Source: Paenibacillus kobensis NBRC 15729 (GTDB lineage Bacteria > Bacillota > Bacilli > Paenibacillales > Paenibacillaceae). From it: DNA of 64,000 nt. The position numbers and the translations under genes were made by a program. The notes beneath the pieces were generated by a model that had not been told where the DNA came from, made no database searches, and saw nothing but the letters and a program-made list of their open reading frames with translations. The stretch spans positions 147,039 through 211,038 of the forward strand of contig NZ_BILZ01000005.1 in NCBI RefSeq assembly GCF_004000825.1. Direction: 5' to 3'. Shown here in pieces: positions 44,962-53,302 of the stretch. Within the stretch, counting starts at the first letter, position 1. Every line of letters starts with the position of its first letter.

Positions 44962-45437
44962 CTCGCTCCCCCGCTTTCGAGGCTCCGTATTCTGGCGATT
45001 TGCAGTAAGTGATGCTCCAGATGGGCGATAAAGCCGCGGACAACAGCCGATAACGTGACCGTCTCGCCTTTGGCATTCGTTCCCGTCTTCTCCCAATCCT
45101 CCGGCTCGAGCCGCTGAAACAACAAGCTGTTGTACTCGAGCAGCGATTTGAACGCCGCAAGGATGTCGGCGGCATGCTCCTCGTTCGCTTTCTGTCCGGC
45201 CACCCAAGCATCTTGGTTGAACGCAGGCAGCCTCACTTCGGAACGGGCTAAAATTTCCCGAATCCGGAACGATACGATCAGATTATGATCGGTCAGATGG
45301 GCAAGCACCTCCGTCACGCTCCACGAATTCGGAGCAGCCTTCCATCTCAACCCTTCGTCCGTCAACCCTTCGATGGCTTGTTGTAATTGTTCATGCGTGC
45401 GCAAATACGTACGGACATCAATCGCCAATTGGCTCAT
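44958..45437 (-). CDS. DinB-family four-helix protein
   Basis: A 159-residue DinB-like protein with the probable metal-binding histidines in LAHLTDHN near residue 47 and IAHLEHHLLQI near 140. The family includes thiol-dependent transferases using bacillithiol or mycothiol. A bacillithiol-linked role in sulfur-compound breakdown would fit the neighbourhood but is inference. It is coupled to the acetyltransferase gene. Confidence 0.82.
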   Translation of the reverse strand: MSQLAIDVRTYLRTHEQLQQAIEGLTDEGLRWKAAPNSWSVTEVLAHLTDHNLIVSFRIREILARSEVRLPAFNQDAWVAGQKANEEHAADILAAFKSLLEYNSLLFQRLEPEDWEKTGTNAKGETVTLSAVVRGFIAHLEHHLLQIARIRSLESGGAR

Positions 45438-45479
45438 CGTATCTCGTTCACCTCTTTCTTCATTCGTGCTATCCGAATC

Positions 45480-46625
45480 TTACAATTGCTGCAGAGCGTC
45501 AACGGCAAGCGCGGCCAGATAAGAAGCGCTATGCTCCAACGCACGCTCATCCACATCGAATGCGGGGTGATGCCATTCATGCGGTCCGTCCGTCCCGATG
45601 AAGAGGAACAAGCCCGGCGTTTCCTTTAGATAGAAAGCAAAATCCTCTCCCGCCAGCGAAGGAGCTGGCGGGACCACGCGCAAGCCAAGCTTCTCGGCCG
45701 TTCTCGAAGCGCGCTCCGCCCAGCCTGCGTCATTGCGTACGGCCGGAGGCCCTTCAATCCAGGACACCTCGGCGCTTGTTTCGAATGCGCCGGCTATGCC
45801 CGCGACAATTTGTTCGAACCTCTCGCGCACTCGCTTCCGTACACGCGGATCGAACGTGCGCAATGTGCCGTCAAGCACGGCTTTGTCGGGTATGACGTTC
45901 CAGGCAGTCCCGCTCTGTATCCGGGTCACACTTATTACAGCGCTGTCGAGCGCGCCGACGTTGCGGCTGACGATAGACTGCAGCGCGGTGACGATATGAG
46001 CGGATACGATAATCGGATCGAGCCCGGCTTCGGGGATGGCCGCATGGCTCCCCCGGCCATGCACTTCAATGACGAAGCCGTCGGCGGCAGCCATGATCGG
46101 TCCGCCCTTGATGCCGATGGTGCCGACCGGCAGATCCGGCTTGTTGTGCAGGCCGAATATGGCCTTTACCCCTTTAAGTGCGCCGCTTGCAATTACTTGC
46201 TGCGCGCCTTTCGCCTTCTCCTCCGCGGGCTGGAACAGGAACCGAACCGTTCCCGGCAATTCGCTCTCCTTCTTCTTGAGCAGCAATGCGGCACCCATGG
46301 CGGCAGCCGTATGAAAGTCATGCCCGCAGGCATGCATCTTGCCCTTATTCAAGGAGGCGAACGGCAGACCTGTCTCTTCCTGCACAGGTAGCGCGTCAAT
46401 ATCGGCGCGGATTGCGATGACCGGACCTCCGAGGCTTCCGCCAACTTCCGCGACGACACCCGTTCGCAGCGGAAAGTCCGCGATGCGAATGTTCGCTTCG
46501 GACAACCATCTTCGAATGGTTGCCGTTGTTTCGAATTCTTCATGGGATAATTCCGGATTGGCATGCAGGTGCCTTCTCATGGCGATCAATCGTTCCCCGA
46601 ACGGCTCAATCTTCAAGATGCTCAC
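45480..46625 (-). CDS. M20-family amidohydrolase (N-acyl amino acid deacetylase type)
   Basis: A 381-residue M20D peptidase with the metal-binding HACGHDFHTAAAMG near residue 92, the catalytic QPAEEKAKGA near 130 and GLHNKPDLPVG near 155. Homologues in the ytmI-type pathway (SndA/YtnL group) remove the N-acetyl group after C-S cleavage to give cysteine. It begins 30 bases after the luciferase-like gene upstream. Confidence 0.88.
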   Translation of the reverse strand: MSILKIEPFGERLIAMRRHLHANPELSHEEFETTATIRRWLSEANIRIADFPLRTGVVAEVGGSLGGPVIAIRADIDALPVQEETGLPFASLNKGKMHACGHDFHTAAAMGAALLLKKKESELPGTVRFLFQPAEEKAKGAQQVIASGALKGVKAIFGLHNKPDLPVGTIGIKGGPIMAAADGFVIEVHGRGSHAAIPEAGLDPIIVSAHIVTALQSIVSRNVGALDSAVISVTRIQSGTAWNVIPDKAVLDGTLRTFDPRVRKRVRERFEQIVAGIAGAFETSAEVSWIEGPPAVRNDAGWAERASRTAEKLGLRVVPPAPSLAGEDFAFYLKETPGLFLFIGTDGPHEWHHPAFDVDERALEHSASYLAALAVDALQQL

Positions 46626-46654
46626 CGCTTTTCCTCCTCAAGGCTTGCCGCCGC

Positions 46655-47665
46655 TCAGTTCGAGACCGCATGTTCCTCAAATGCTTCCTTCAGCAGAGCC
46701 AAGGAGCGTGCGCGCTTCTCGTAATCCTCGATCACCGTCGTGAACACAAATTCCTCGACGCCATACGCTTCGCCAAGCTCCAGAATCCGGCTGCGGGCCG
46801 TCTCCTTCGTCCCTTTCGTCACATCGGCTTCACGCACTTCGGCGGTATAAGACTCTCCTGCTTGTCTTGCGAATTCTTCCGCTTGTTCCAGCGTGCTCAC
46901 GTTAACGGTTTTGCCGCTTGCGAGCGTCACGCGAACGCTTAAGAGATCGCTGGCGATAGCCGCCGCCTCTTCTTCCGTATCCGCCGCGACGACGGATAGA
47001 GCAAGAATCGCTGTCGGATTCGTACCCGCGCTTCGGTTGAAGCTTCGGCGATACGTATCGAATGCTTGCCTTGCGGCGTCAGGATCGTTGTTGATAAATA
47101 AAGCGAATACGTAAGGGAGCCCTCTCTCGGCCGCAAGCTCTGCGCTGGCCACACTCGTACCCAGTATAAAAACGCTGGCTGGATGACTAGGCAATGGACT
47201 CGCCTGCAGGCCGGCGAGCGGATGCTCTTCACCTGCCGGTTCATAAAGAAATTGCTGCAGCTCGGTCAGCTTGTGTTCAAGCTTTCCCGTTTCCGCCGCC
47301 TGCAGAGCTTTCGTCGACCTCGGCAATCCTCCCGGCGCGCGTCCGATGCCCAGTTCGACTCTGCCCGGGGCCAGCGCGGCAAGGACGTTGAAATTCTCCG
47401 CCACCTTATAGGGCTGGTAATGCTGCAGCATGACGCCGCCAGAGCCGATCCGAATGGTGTCGGTGCGGGCAAGCAAATAAGCAATAAGGACTTCGGGAGA
47501 CGATCCCGCCAGACGATCCGAATCATGATGCTCTGACACCCAGAACCGCTCGTAACCAAGCGATTCCGCCAGTTGGGCTAACTTGACTGTGTTGTGCAGC
47601 GCCTCCGCAGCCGTCTGCCCTGGGAATACGATGCTTTGATCCAATATACCAAGCTTAACAGCCAT
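46655..47665 (-). CDS. Luciferase-like flavin-dependent oxidoreductase (YtmO-like)
   Basis: A 336-residue LLM-family protein starting MAVKLGILDQS, with SLGYERFWVSEHHD near residue 36, IGSGGVMLQHYQPYKVAE near 75 and LGIGRAPGG near 105. It resembles YtmO/YtnJ-region proteins of Bacillus. Together with the larger monooxygenase it may oxidise organosulfur substrates. It starts 19 bases after the ATPase gene of the importer. Confidence 0.87.
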   Translation of the reverse strand: MAVKLGILDQSIVFPGQTAAEALHNTVKLAQLAESLGYERFWVSEHHDSDRLAGSSPEVLIAYLLARTDTIRIGSGGVMLQHYQPYKVAENFNVLAALAPGRVELGIGRAPGGLPRSTKALQAAETGKLEHKLTELQQFLYEPAGEEHPLAGLQASPLPSHPASVFILGTSVASAELAAERGLPYVFALFINNDPDAARQAFDTYRRSFNRSAGTNPTAILALSVVAADTEEEAAAIASDLLSVRVTLASGKTVNVSTLEQAEEFARQAGESYTAEVREADVTKGTKETARSRILELGEAYGVEEFVFTTVIEDYEKRARSLALLKEAFEEHAVSN

Positions 47666-47684
47666 CGATATCTACTCCTCGCGA

Positions 47685-48437
47685 TTAGATGGAATACGCA
47701 CTTTCCGGCGCGAATCTCTTCAGAAATTGCTTCGTTCTCTCCTCCTTCGGAGATTGGAAAATTTCTCTTGGCTTCCCCTGCTCTACAATCGTTCCGTTAT
47801 CCATGAAGACGACATGACTCGCCACGTCTTGGGCAAAGCTCATCTCATGGGTAACGATGATCATCGTTATCCCTTCCTTCGCGATCTTGCGAATGACGGA
47901 GAGTACTTCTCCTACTAGCTCAGGATCGAGCGAGGAAGTCGGTTCGTCGAGCAGGATCACTTTCGGACTGAGCGCGAGCGCCCGAGCAATTCCTACACGC
48001 TGCTGCTGTCCCCCGGACAATTGGCTCGGATAGGCATCCAGCTTATCGCCTAGTCCCACCTTCTCGAGCATCTCCACAGCTCGAAGCCGCGCTTGTTCCT
48101 TCGGCAGCTTATGTACGACGACGAGTCCCTCCATGACGTTCTCGAGCGCTGTTTTATGCCGGAATAGATTGTATTGCTGGAACACCATCGCCGACTTAAG
48201 GCGCAGTTGATGGATATCTGATTTGGTCAGACGCTTGCAATGGACGGTGAAGCCGTCGATCGTGATGTCCCCCTCGCTTGGCCGTTCCAAATAGTTGATG
48301 CAGCGAAGCAAAGTCGTCTTGCCCGAACCGCTCGGACCCAGAATAGCGACGACATCGCCTTTCCCGACGGTTAGATCGATGCCGTGCAGCACCTGTTGAC
48401 GTCCGTACGATTTTTTAATTTGCGACAGCTGGATCAT
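47685..48437 (-). CDS. Amino acid ABC transporter ATP-binding protein (TcyN-like)
   Basis: A 250-residue polar amino acid transporter ATPase with Walker A GPSGSGKTT, signature LSGGQQQRVGIARAL and Walker B VILLDEPTSSLD. The ATG at 48437 overlaps the permease stop (ATGA) with GGGGAGG ahead; the longer open frame lies inside the permease gene. Gene order matches the tcyJKLMN cystine importer of B. subtilis. Confidence 0.9.
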   Translation of the reverse strand: MIQLSQIKKSYGRQQVLHGIDLTVGKGDVVAILGPSGSGKTTLLRCINYLERPSEGDITIDGFTVHCKRLTKSDIHQLRLKSAMVFQQYNLFRHKTALENVMEGLVVVHKLPKEQARLRAVEMLEKVGLGDKLDAYPSQLSGGQQQRVGIARALALSPKVILLDEPTSSLDPELVGEVLSVIRKIAKEGITMIIVTHEMSFAQDVASHVVFMDNGTIVEQGKPREIFQSPKEERTKQFLKRFAPESAYSI

Positions 48438-49144
48438 GACACGCCTCCCCGGGTATACAGTTGGAATCGCTTCTCCGCCATGGCGGTCACCCGCTCGATG
48501 AGGAACGTCAACCCCCAATAGAGAACGGCGGCAGCGATGTACGCTTCGAAAAACTTCCAGTTGGAAGACGCAATGATCTGCGATTTGGCGTTAATGTCAA
48601 CGACCGAAACGGTGAACACGAGTGTAGAGCCGTGCAGCATACTGATCGTGCTATTGGAAAGATTGGGCAGCAATATCGCGAACGCCTGCGGGAATACGAT
48701 ACGGCGTACCGCTTGCGAAGTCGTCATCCCGACCGAATAGGCCGCTTCGATCTGGCCCTTGTCGACCGCGAGAAGTCCAGCGCGGACAACCTCGGACAAA
48801 TAGGCGCCCGATGTAATCGAAAACGCGATGTACGCGAATCCGATCATCGGAATCGATACCGAACGGAACGGCCAACCGAACTCTGTACAGATGGCGTCAA
48901 TAACGAATGGAAGCCCAAAATAAACCAGAAGCAGATGAGTCAGCATAGGCGTTCCGCGAATGAAGGTGACGTATGCGACCGCGGCGGCATTCAGCACAGG
49001 CACTTTGTTTATCCGAATAAGTGCGACAGCCGTGCCGATGGCAAGGCCGCATAGGACGGATACCGCAGTTATGGCCAGCGTAGTCGGAATCGCCGTCAGC
49101 AATTGGAGCAGCGCGGTCCATATAAACGTAATATCCAGCTTCAT
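48434..49144 (-). CDS. Amino acid ABC transporter permease (TcyM-like)
   Basis: A permease of about 236 residues with the His/Glu/Gln/Arg-type permease motif VDKGQIEAAYSVGMTTSQA and RIVFPQAFAILLPNLSN. The ATG at 49144 overlaps the preceding permease stop and has AAGGAGG 7 bases ahead, so it is preferred to the longer frame. It forms the membrane channel with the other permease. Confidence 0.9.
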   Translation of the reverse strand: MKLDITFIWTALLQLLTAIPTTLAITAVSVLCGLAIGTAVALIRINKVPVLNAAAVAYVTFIRGTPMLTHLLLVYFGLPFVIDAICTEFGWPFRSVSIPMIGFAYIAFSITSGAYLSEVVRAGLLAVDKGQIEAAYSVGMTTSQAVRRIVFPQAFAILLPNLSNSTISMLHGSTLVFTVSVVDINAKSQIIASSNWKFFEAYIAAAVLYWGLTFLIERVTAMAEKRFQLYTRGGVS

Positions 49145-49926
49145 AACTGCGCCTCCTTTCTTCGCCACTTCGAGCTTGCCGCTTCTCTGCGGAGAAACGA
49201 TCGTTTGACCAAAGGCTCCTTCGTCAGCCCTGCAGCTGCCGGTTCATGGCGCAGCAGTCTCCTCTCGAGCCGTTCGAACAGCTTCTGCAGCGCAAAGCTG
49301 ATGATGAAATAAAGAGCAGCGAGCGAAATATAAACTTCGATGAACCTCTGCGACAGCGTGCCCATCGACTGTGCTTTCCCCGTAATATCCAAGATCCCGA
49401 GCGTGAAGGCAAGCGATGTGTCCTTCAAATTGCCGATGACGACATTGCCGTATACCGGAATGGAGATGGACAGCGCTTGCGGCAGGACAATCCGGCTGAA
49501 TGCCTGGAACCCGTTCATCCCTACGGCGTATGCGGCCTCCACTTGCCCGCGGTCTACAGCCGATACCGCTCCCCGGATCACTTCAGCGATGTACGCTCCG
49601 CTATGCAGGGAATACGTGAGGATGACGAAAAATAACGCAGGCGTTCTCGTCAAGTCGACGTAAAAGAGCTTCAGAACCTCCGGGACGCCGTAATAGAACA
49701 AGAACAGCTGAATCAGGATTGGCGTGCCTCGAAAAAACGACACGTACAGCTGTGACAGTCTTCTCAGAACCGGAATGCGGTATAGCTGGGGAAGCGCGAC
49801 GAGAAGCCCAACTATCGTTCCGATGCCTATGGAGCTTCCGACGATGAGAAGCGTCACCTTCAAGGCCGGAAGCAATCTGTAAAAATATTCGAATACGTAG
49901 GCAATCTCAAATCCGTGTTGACCCAT
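49141..49926 (-). CDS. Amino acid ABC transporter permease (TcyL-like)
   Basis: A 261-residue permease with VDRGQVEAAYAVGMNGFQA and RIVLPQALSISIPVYGN, a paralogue of the next permease. The C-terminal 30 residues are basic and longer than usual. A GGAGGAG site precedes the ATG. It should take part in uptake of cystine or an S-substituted cysteine. Confidence 0.9.
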   Translation of the reverse strand: MGQHGFEIAYVFEYFYRLLPALKVTLLIVGSSIGIGTIVGLLVALPQLYRIPVLRRLSQLYVSFFRGTPILIQLFLFYYGVPEVLKLFYVDLTRTPALFFVILTYSLHSGAYIAEVIRGAVSAVDRGQVEAAYAVGMNGFQAFSRIVLPQALSISIPVYGNVVIGNLKDTSLAFTLGILDITGKAQSMGTLSQRFIEVYISLAALYFIISFALQKLFERLERRLLRHEPAAAGLTKEPLVKRSFLRREAASSKWRRKEAQL

Positions 49927-49974
49927 CTTTCGTGCTCACTCCTCCAGCCAGACTCGCATGCCGCTTGCGTCCGC

Positions 49975-50790
49975 TTATTTCGAGAAATCTTGACCGAGCC
50001 ATTGCTCGCTAATTTTTTTGAGTGTACCGTCCGCTTTCAGTTCTTTGATCGTAGCATCGATCGCATCGGACAGCTTTTTGGACTCTGGATCGTTCTTGCG
50101 GAATACGTACTGAATGTTGCCTTCGTTCAGCGGTTCCCCAACCGTCTTCAGCTTGCCTTGCGGATCTTTGATCTTGAGCAGGAAATCGGCTCCGATCGTA
50201 GCATCCACACGCCCCGATGAAATTTGTTGCACTTCGTCGTTCGCGTCGTTCTGCTGATAGACAATCTTGATCGCATTATCATGTTCTTTGTTATAGTTCT
50301 CGAGCAGTTGGGCTTGTGCACTGGTCGGTCCGATAAGTACCTTTTTCCCTTTCAGGTCGTCCAGCGACTGGATCGATTCCGTGTTGTCCGACGCTATGAT
50401 GATCTTGTTCCGCCAATAAGCGTACGGCTCTTGGTTAAAGTCGAACTTTTCGGCTCGTTCCGGATTTTTCTCAAAGAGATTAGCGGCAATGTCGATCTTC
50501 TTGGTTTCCAAGCTTAGCAAAATGTTGGAGAATTCCAGCGGCTGGAACTCGAACTCATATTGCTTCAGTCTCTTGTCGATCTCGCGAAGAAGCTCGATGT
50601 CGAAGCCGGTCATCTTGCCTTTGTCGTCAAGAAAAGCGACTTGCGCGAAGTTGCCTTCCGAACCGACGATAACTTTCTTAACGGTTTCGCCGTCCGCCGA
50701 TCCGCTGGCGGGTTTATCGCTTTTGCTTCCGCATGCGGAAGCAATTAGCGTGAGGGCAAGCGTTAATGCAACGACCGTAATCTTTTTCAT
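49975..50790 (-). CDS. Amino acid ABC transporter binding lipoprotein (TcyJ/K-like)
   Basis: A 271-residue family 3 solute-binding protein with a lipoprotein signal (LIASACGSKSD, cysteine near 20) and the type-specific KMTGFDIELLREI segment near residue 60, followed by DDLKGKKVLIGPTSAQAQ. It probably captures cystine or an S-modified cysteine. It is the first structural gene of the importer operon, with a LysR-type box about 100 bases upstream. Confidence 0.9.
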   Translation of the reverse strand: MKKITVVALTLALTLIASACGSKSDKPASGSADGETVKKVIVGSEGNFAQVAFLDDKGKMTGFDIELLREIDKRLKQYEFEFQPLEFSNILLSLETKKIDIAANLFEKNPERAEKFDFNQEPYAYWRNKIIIASDNTESIQSLDDLKGKKVLIGPTSAQAQLLENYNKEHDNAIKIVYQQNDANDEVQQISSGRVDATIGADFLLKIKDPQGKLKTVGEPLNEGNIQYVFRKNDPESKKLSDAIDATIKELKADGTLKKISEQWLGQDFSK

Positions 50791-50820
50791 TGTAAGACCT
50801 CCATGTATTTTGTTTTTATT

Positions 50821-50908
50821 CTCACAATACCTACTTGTTAAGTGTGAATTATGAGCTAATCTAACTGTAGCATCATGATTCCCGGATGGATAATAGAGAA
50901 GTTCTATT
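50821..50908 (-). promoter_or_regulatory. Importer operon promoter with LysR-type box
   Basis: CTCACAATACCTACTTGTTA (50821-50840, plus strand) gives a -10-like TATTGT on the minus strand 31 bases before the start of the binding-protein gene. The palindrome AATAGA-GAAGT-TCTATT at 50892-50908 has the T-N11-A form and touches the last bases of the LysR gene. Sequence and spacing match the opp promoter at 42890-42995. Confidence 0.65.
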
Positions 50909-51825
50909 TATTGATATAACAATTCAATATCGTTTTTTTCGCCGTACAGCTCTTTGCCGATGCTCATGATCGCTTCCATGAACGGCGCATGTTTCCCATG
51001 GCAAGATACGATATTCGTCTGCAGCGTAATCGCTTCTGTCTCTTGCATTGGAATCGCCACAAGCTTTCCGCTTTTAATTTCCTCTTGAGCGCTGAGGCTG
51101 GGCAAGAAGCTGATTCCCGCTTTCCGGATGACCAGCTTCTTGGCTGTCTCCGAATTATCGGTAAGGAACTGGATATTCGGAGGATGATCAAGACCGCCGA
51201 ACATCCGATGCACCCGAAGCCAGTCGAGTGCCCCGCATTCGAAGAATACGAGCGGCGCAGCGGCTATTTGCTCAATCGTTACCTTATCCATGTCTAAGAA
51301 TGGATGGCCTTCGTAAACGTACAACCGGATGGGGTCCTCGTAAAATTTGGTGGATTGCAAATTCGGATGGCTGACGTTGCGTACGAATCCGATATCCACC
51401 TCCTTGGCGACGACCCTGCTGAGAATATCGTCCGTCGTTCCTGTCACGAGTTTGAAGTGGGTGTTCGGAAAGCGCTGTTTCAGCCTGGACAGTACATCCG
51501 GAATGGTGTAGTTCGAGACCGAGACGGTACAACCAAGTCTCAGTTCTTCCGGCAGCGATTTTTTCTGATTAATGTGAAGCTTGCCCTTCTGGAAAGTCAT
51601 CAATATTTGCTGTGCATACGGCAAGAATCTTTTGCCTTCTTCCGTTATTTGAATTTGTTTGCCGATGCGGTCGAACAGCTTGCAGTTCAGCTCGCGTTCC
51701 AGAGACTGGATTCGGGCGCTTACGGACGGCTGGGATAAGAACAGGATGTCTGCCGCTTTGTTGTAACTGCCGTAATGGACAATGAATACGAATGCCTCGA
51801 TGTTCTCGATATTAATGGCGCACAC
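50908..51825 (-). CDS. LysR-family transcriptional regulator (YtlI/CytR-like)
   Basis: A regulator of about 305 residues with the LysR helix-turn-helix (ADILFLSQPSVSARIQSLER near residue 25) and a substrate-binding-like effector domain. It lies directly upstream of the importer operon in the same direction, as regulators of ytmI-type loci often do. The GTG at 51825 abuts GGAG with no spacing. An in-frame ATT three codons later (NIENIEAF) has ideal spacing to GGAGGTG, so a rare ATT start is possible. It is the best candidate to bind the AATAGA-N5-TCTATT palindromes. Confidence 0.87.
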   Translation of the reverse strand: MCAINIENIEAFVFIVHYGSYNKAADILFLSQPSVSARIQSLERELNCKLFDRIGKQIQITEEGKRFLPYAQQILMTFQKGKLHINQKKSLPEELRLGCTVSVSNYTIPDVLSRLKQRFPNTHFKLVTGTTDDILSRVVAKEVDIGFVRNVSHPNLQSTKFYEDPIRLYVYEGHPFLDMDKVTIEQIAAAPLVFFECGALDWLRVHRMFGGLDHPPNIQFLTDNSETAKKLVIRKAGISFLPSLSAQEEIKSGKLVAIPMQETEAITLQTNIVSCHGKHAPFMEAIMSIGKELYGEKNDIELLYQ

Positions 51826-51859
51826 CTCCGGTTCGTTTCGAATGGTTCATGGTTCTGAA

Positions 51860-51947
51860 TAAAAGAAAAGAGACCTCCGCTGTCATAGCCAATGAAAAGG
51901 AAGTCTCCGGTGATCCGGTAGACGCGAAAGAGGGAAATACTCGCATC
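51860..51947 (-). promoter_or_regulatory. Structured leader with intrinsic terminator before the LysR gene
   Basis: On the minus strand, reading toward the LysR gene, there are three hairpins: GATGCGA/TCGCGTC (51921-51947), CCGG-ATCA-CCGG (51907-51918), and GAGACTTCC/GGAGGTCTC (51870-51907) followed by TTTTCTTTT. The last has terminator form and ends about 35 bases before the start codon. No known riboswitch or T-box consensus was recognised. Confidence 0.5.
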
Positions 51948-52162
51948 TTCATATTCAGTTCTTTACCAATACTAAACTATTCCGATTAACTTACTTGTAT
52001 TTGTTTTAGGTTACCATCTGTATACAAAAATTGTCAATACGTCTTGCATATCTATTATCACCATATTGAGCTCTGTCGCCAGTCCTGAGTGTTGATGCCT
52101 AACAACATATGAACTAGCACTGAATAATTTATACAACATATCAGTCAAGGAGAGCACATCCA
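51948..52162. other. Gene-free AT-rich stretch
   Basis: AT-rich non-coding DNA between the LysR leader and the rightward glycosyltransferase gene. It should hold promoters for both directions, but no convincing -35/-10 pair or operator was found. A GGAG site lies 10 bases before the glycosyltransferase start. Confidence 0.5.
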
Positions 52163-53245
52163 ATGAGATTATTAATCATTGCGCCAGAACAGATTCCTGT
52201 TCCGCCCTTCAAGGGGGGATCAGTGGAGAATTGTATCTATCAAATCTCAAAGAACGCCTCTAATCAGCATCAAATCACAATCGTTAGCCGATGGAGCAAA
52301 GGTTTGCCTCGCAAGTCGACCATAGGGAATATGACGATCCTTCGAGTGTCAGGCGCTACGAAAAAGGTTTACTTGAAGAATGCGATTCACAAGGTGAAGA
52401 ACCGCACGTTTGATTATATTCAGATCGATAACCGACCAAGCTTTGTACCCGTAGTTAGAAACGCATTTCGAAATACACCTATATCTGTATTTATGCACTC
52501 CATGACCTTCGTCTCCCTTCCTAGGACAACAACCAGCAAAGCAAGAATCGATTTAAAAGAAACGAATCTTATCATCGGTAATAGCAGGTCTCTGCAGCAA
52601 GCATTGGCAAACCGTTTCCCCGCCTATTCTAACAAGATCAAATATGTACATCTGGGTGTAGACTTATCTAAATTTCGTCCGCGAATGACTAAAAGGTCGG
52701 GTAAGTTCCGTTTCCTGTTTGCTGGTCGATTAATCCCAAGAAAAGGAGTCCCCCTCTTATTAAAAGCATTTAAAATAGCCCTTAGATCAAATGCATCGAT
52801 TCAACTTTCTATTGCCGGCGGAGCTTCGAAACCAGCCTATAAAGCCTATTTAACAAAAACGGCAAGGCAGCTAAAAATACCCGTTACTTTCAAAGGGAAC
52901 TTGTCCCGCAAGCAAATGCCTGCATTCTACCGTTCAGGAGACGGTTTCATTTGCCCTTCACAGGAGCATGAAGCATTCGGACTTGTCAATGTCGAAGCGA
53001 TGGCTTGTGGTTTGCCTGTTATCGCATCTAATAATGGCGGCGTTCCGGAGATTGTAAAGCATAAGCGTAATGGGTTTATCGTGAAAAACTACCGGAATCC
53101 GAATTCTTTTGCCGACTATATGGTGAAGTTAGCTAATGATCCTAAGTTATATGACCGTTTATCGATTCAAGCCCGGAAGGATGCAATCAATCGATTTAGT
53201 TGGAAGCGAACAGCTGCAAGGCTGATGAAGATTTACGAACAATAA
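52163..53245 (+). CDS. Glycosyltransferase family 4 protein
   Basis: A 360-residue GT4 (GT-B fold) enzyme. The N-terminus MRLLIIAPEQIPVPPFKGGS has the acceptor-side loop, and the C-terminal half has RFLFAGRLIPRKGVPLLL, PSQEHEAFGLVNVEAMACGL and the nucleotide-sugar motif EHEAFGLVNVE. It resembles Bacillus/Paenibacillus spore-coat glycosyltransferases such as CotSA. It is a single-gene unit ended by a strong bidirectional terminator, facing a second group of glycosyltransferases. Confidence 0.88.
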   Translation: MRLLIIAPEQIPVPPFKGGSVENCIYQISKNASNQHQITIVSRWSKGLPRKSTIGNMTILRVSGATKKVYLKNAIHKVKNRTFDYIQIDNRPSFVPVVRNAFRNTPISVFMHSMTFVSLPRTTTSKARIDLKETNLIIGNSRSLQQALANRFPAYSNKIKYVHLGVDLSKFRPRMTKRSGKFRFLFAGRLIPRKGVPLLLKAFKIALRSNASIQLSIAGGASKPAYKAYLTKTARQLKIPVTFKGNLSRKQMPAFYRSGDGFICPSQEHEAFGLVNVEAMACGLPVIASNNGGVPEIVKHKRNGFIVKNYRNPNSFADYMVKLANDPKLYDRLSIQARKDAINRFSWKRTAARLMKIYEQ

Positions 53246-53250
53246 AAAGG

Positions 53251-53290
53251 AAAGGGTTGAGCAGGTACCGCTTCTGCTCAACCCTTTTGT
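53251..53290. terminator. Bidirectional rho-independent terminator
   Basis: A perfect 14-base stem (AAAGGGTTGAGCAG with CTGCTCAACCCTTT) with a 9-base loop. Thymine runs follow in both directions. It serves the rightward GT4 gene and the leftward GT2 gene. Confidence 0.88.
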
Positions 53291-53302
53291 TTCCCTCAAG
53301 CT

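Noticed and set aside
44962..45211. Upstream extension of the acetyltransferase frame and a second 113-codon frame at 44870-45211
   Set aside because: Both lie within the DinB gene in other frames; ATGA coupling at 44958-44961 marks the real start.
51861..51953. A T-box or SAM riboswitch before the LysR gene
   Set aside because: The conserved T-box sequence and the SAM-I core were looked for and not found; only unassigned hairpins with a terminator remain.
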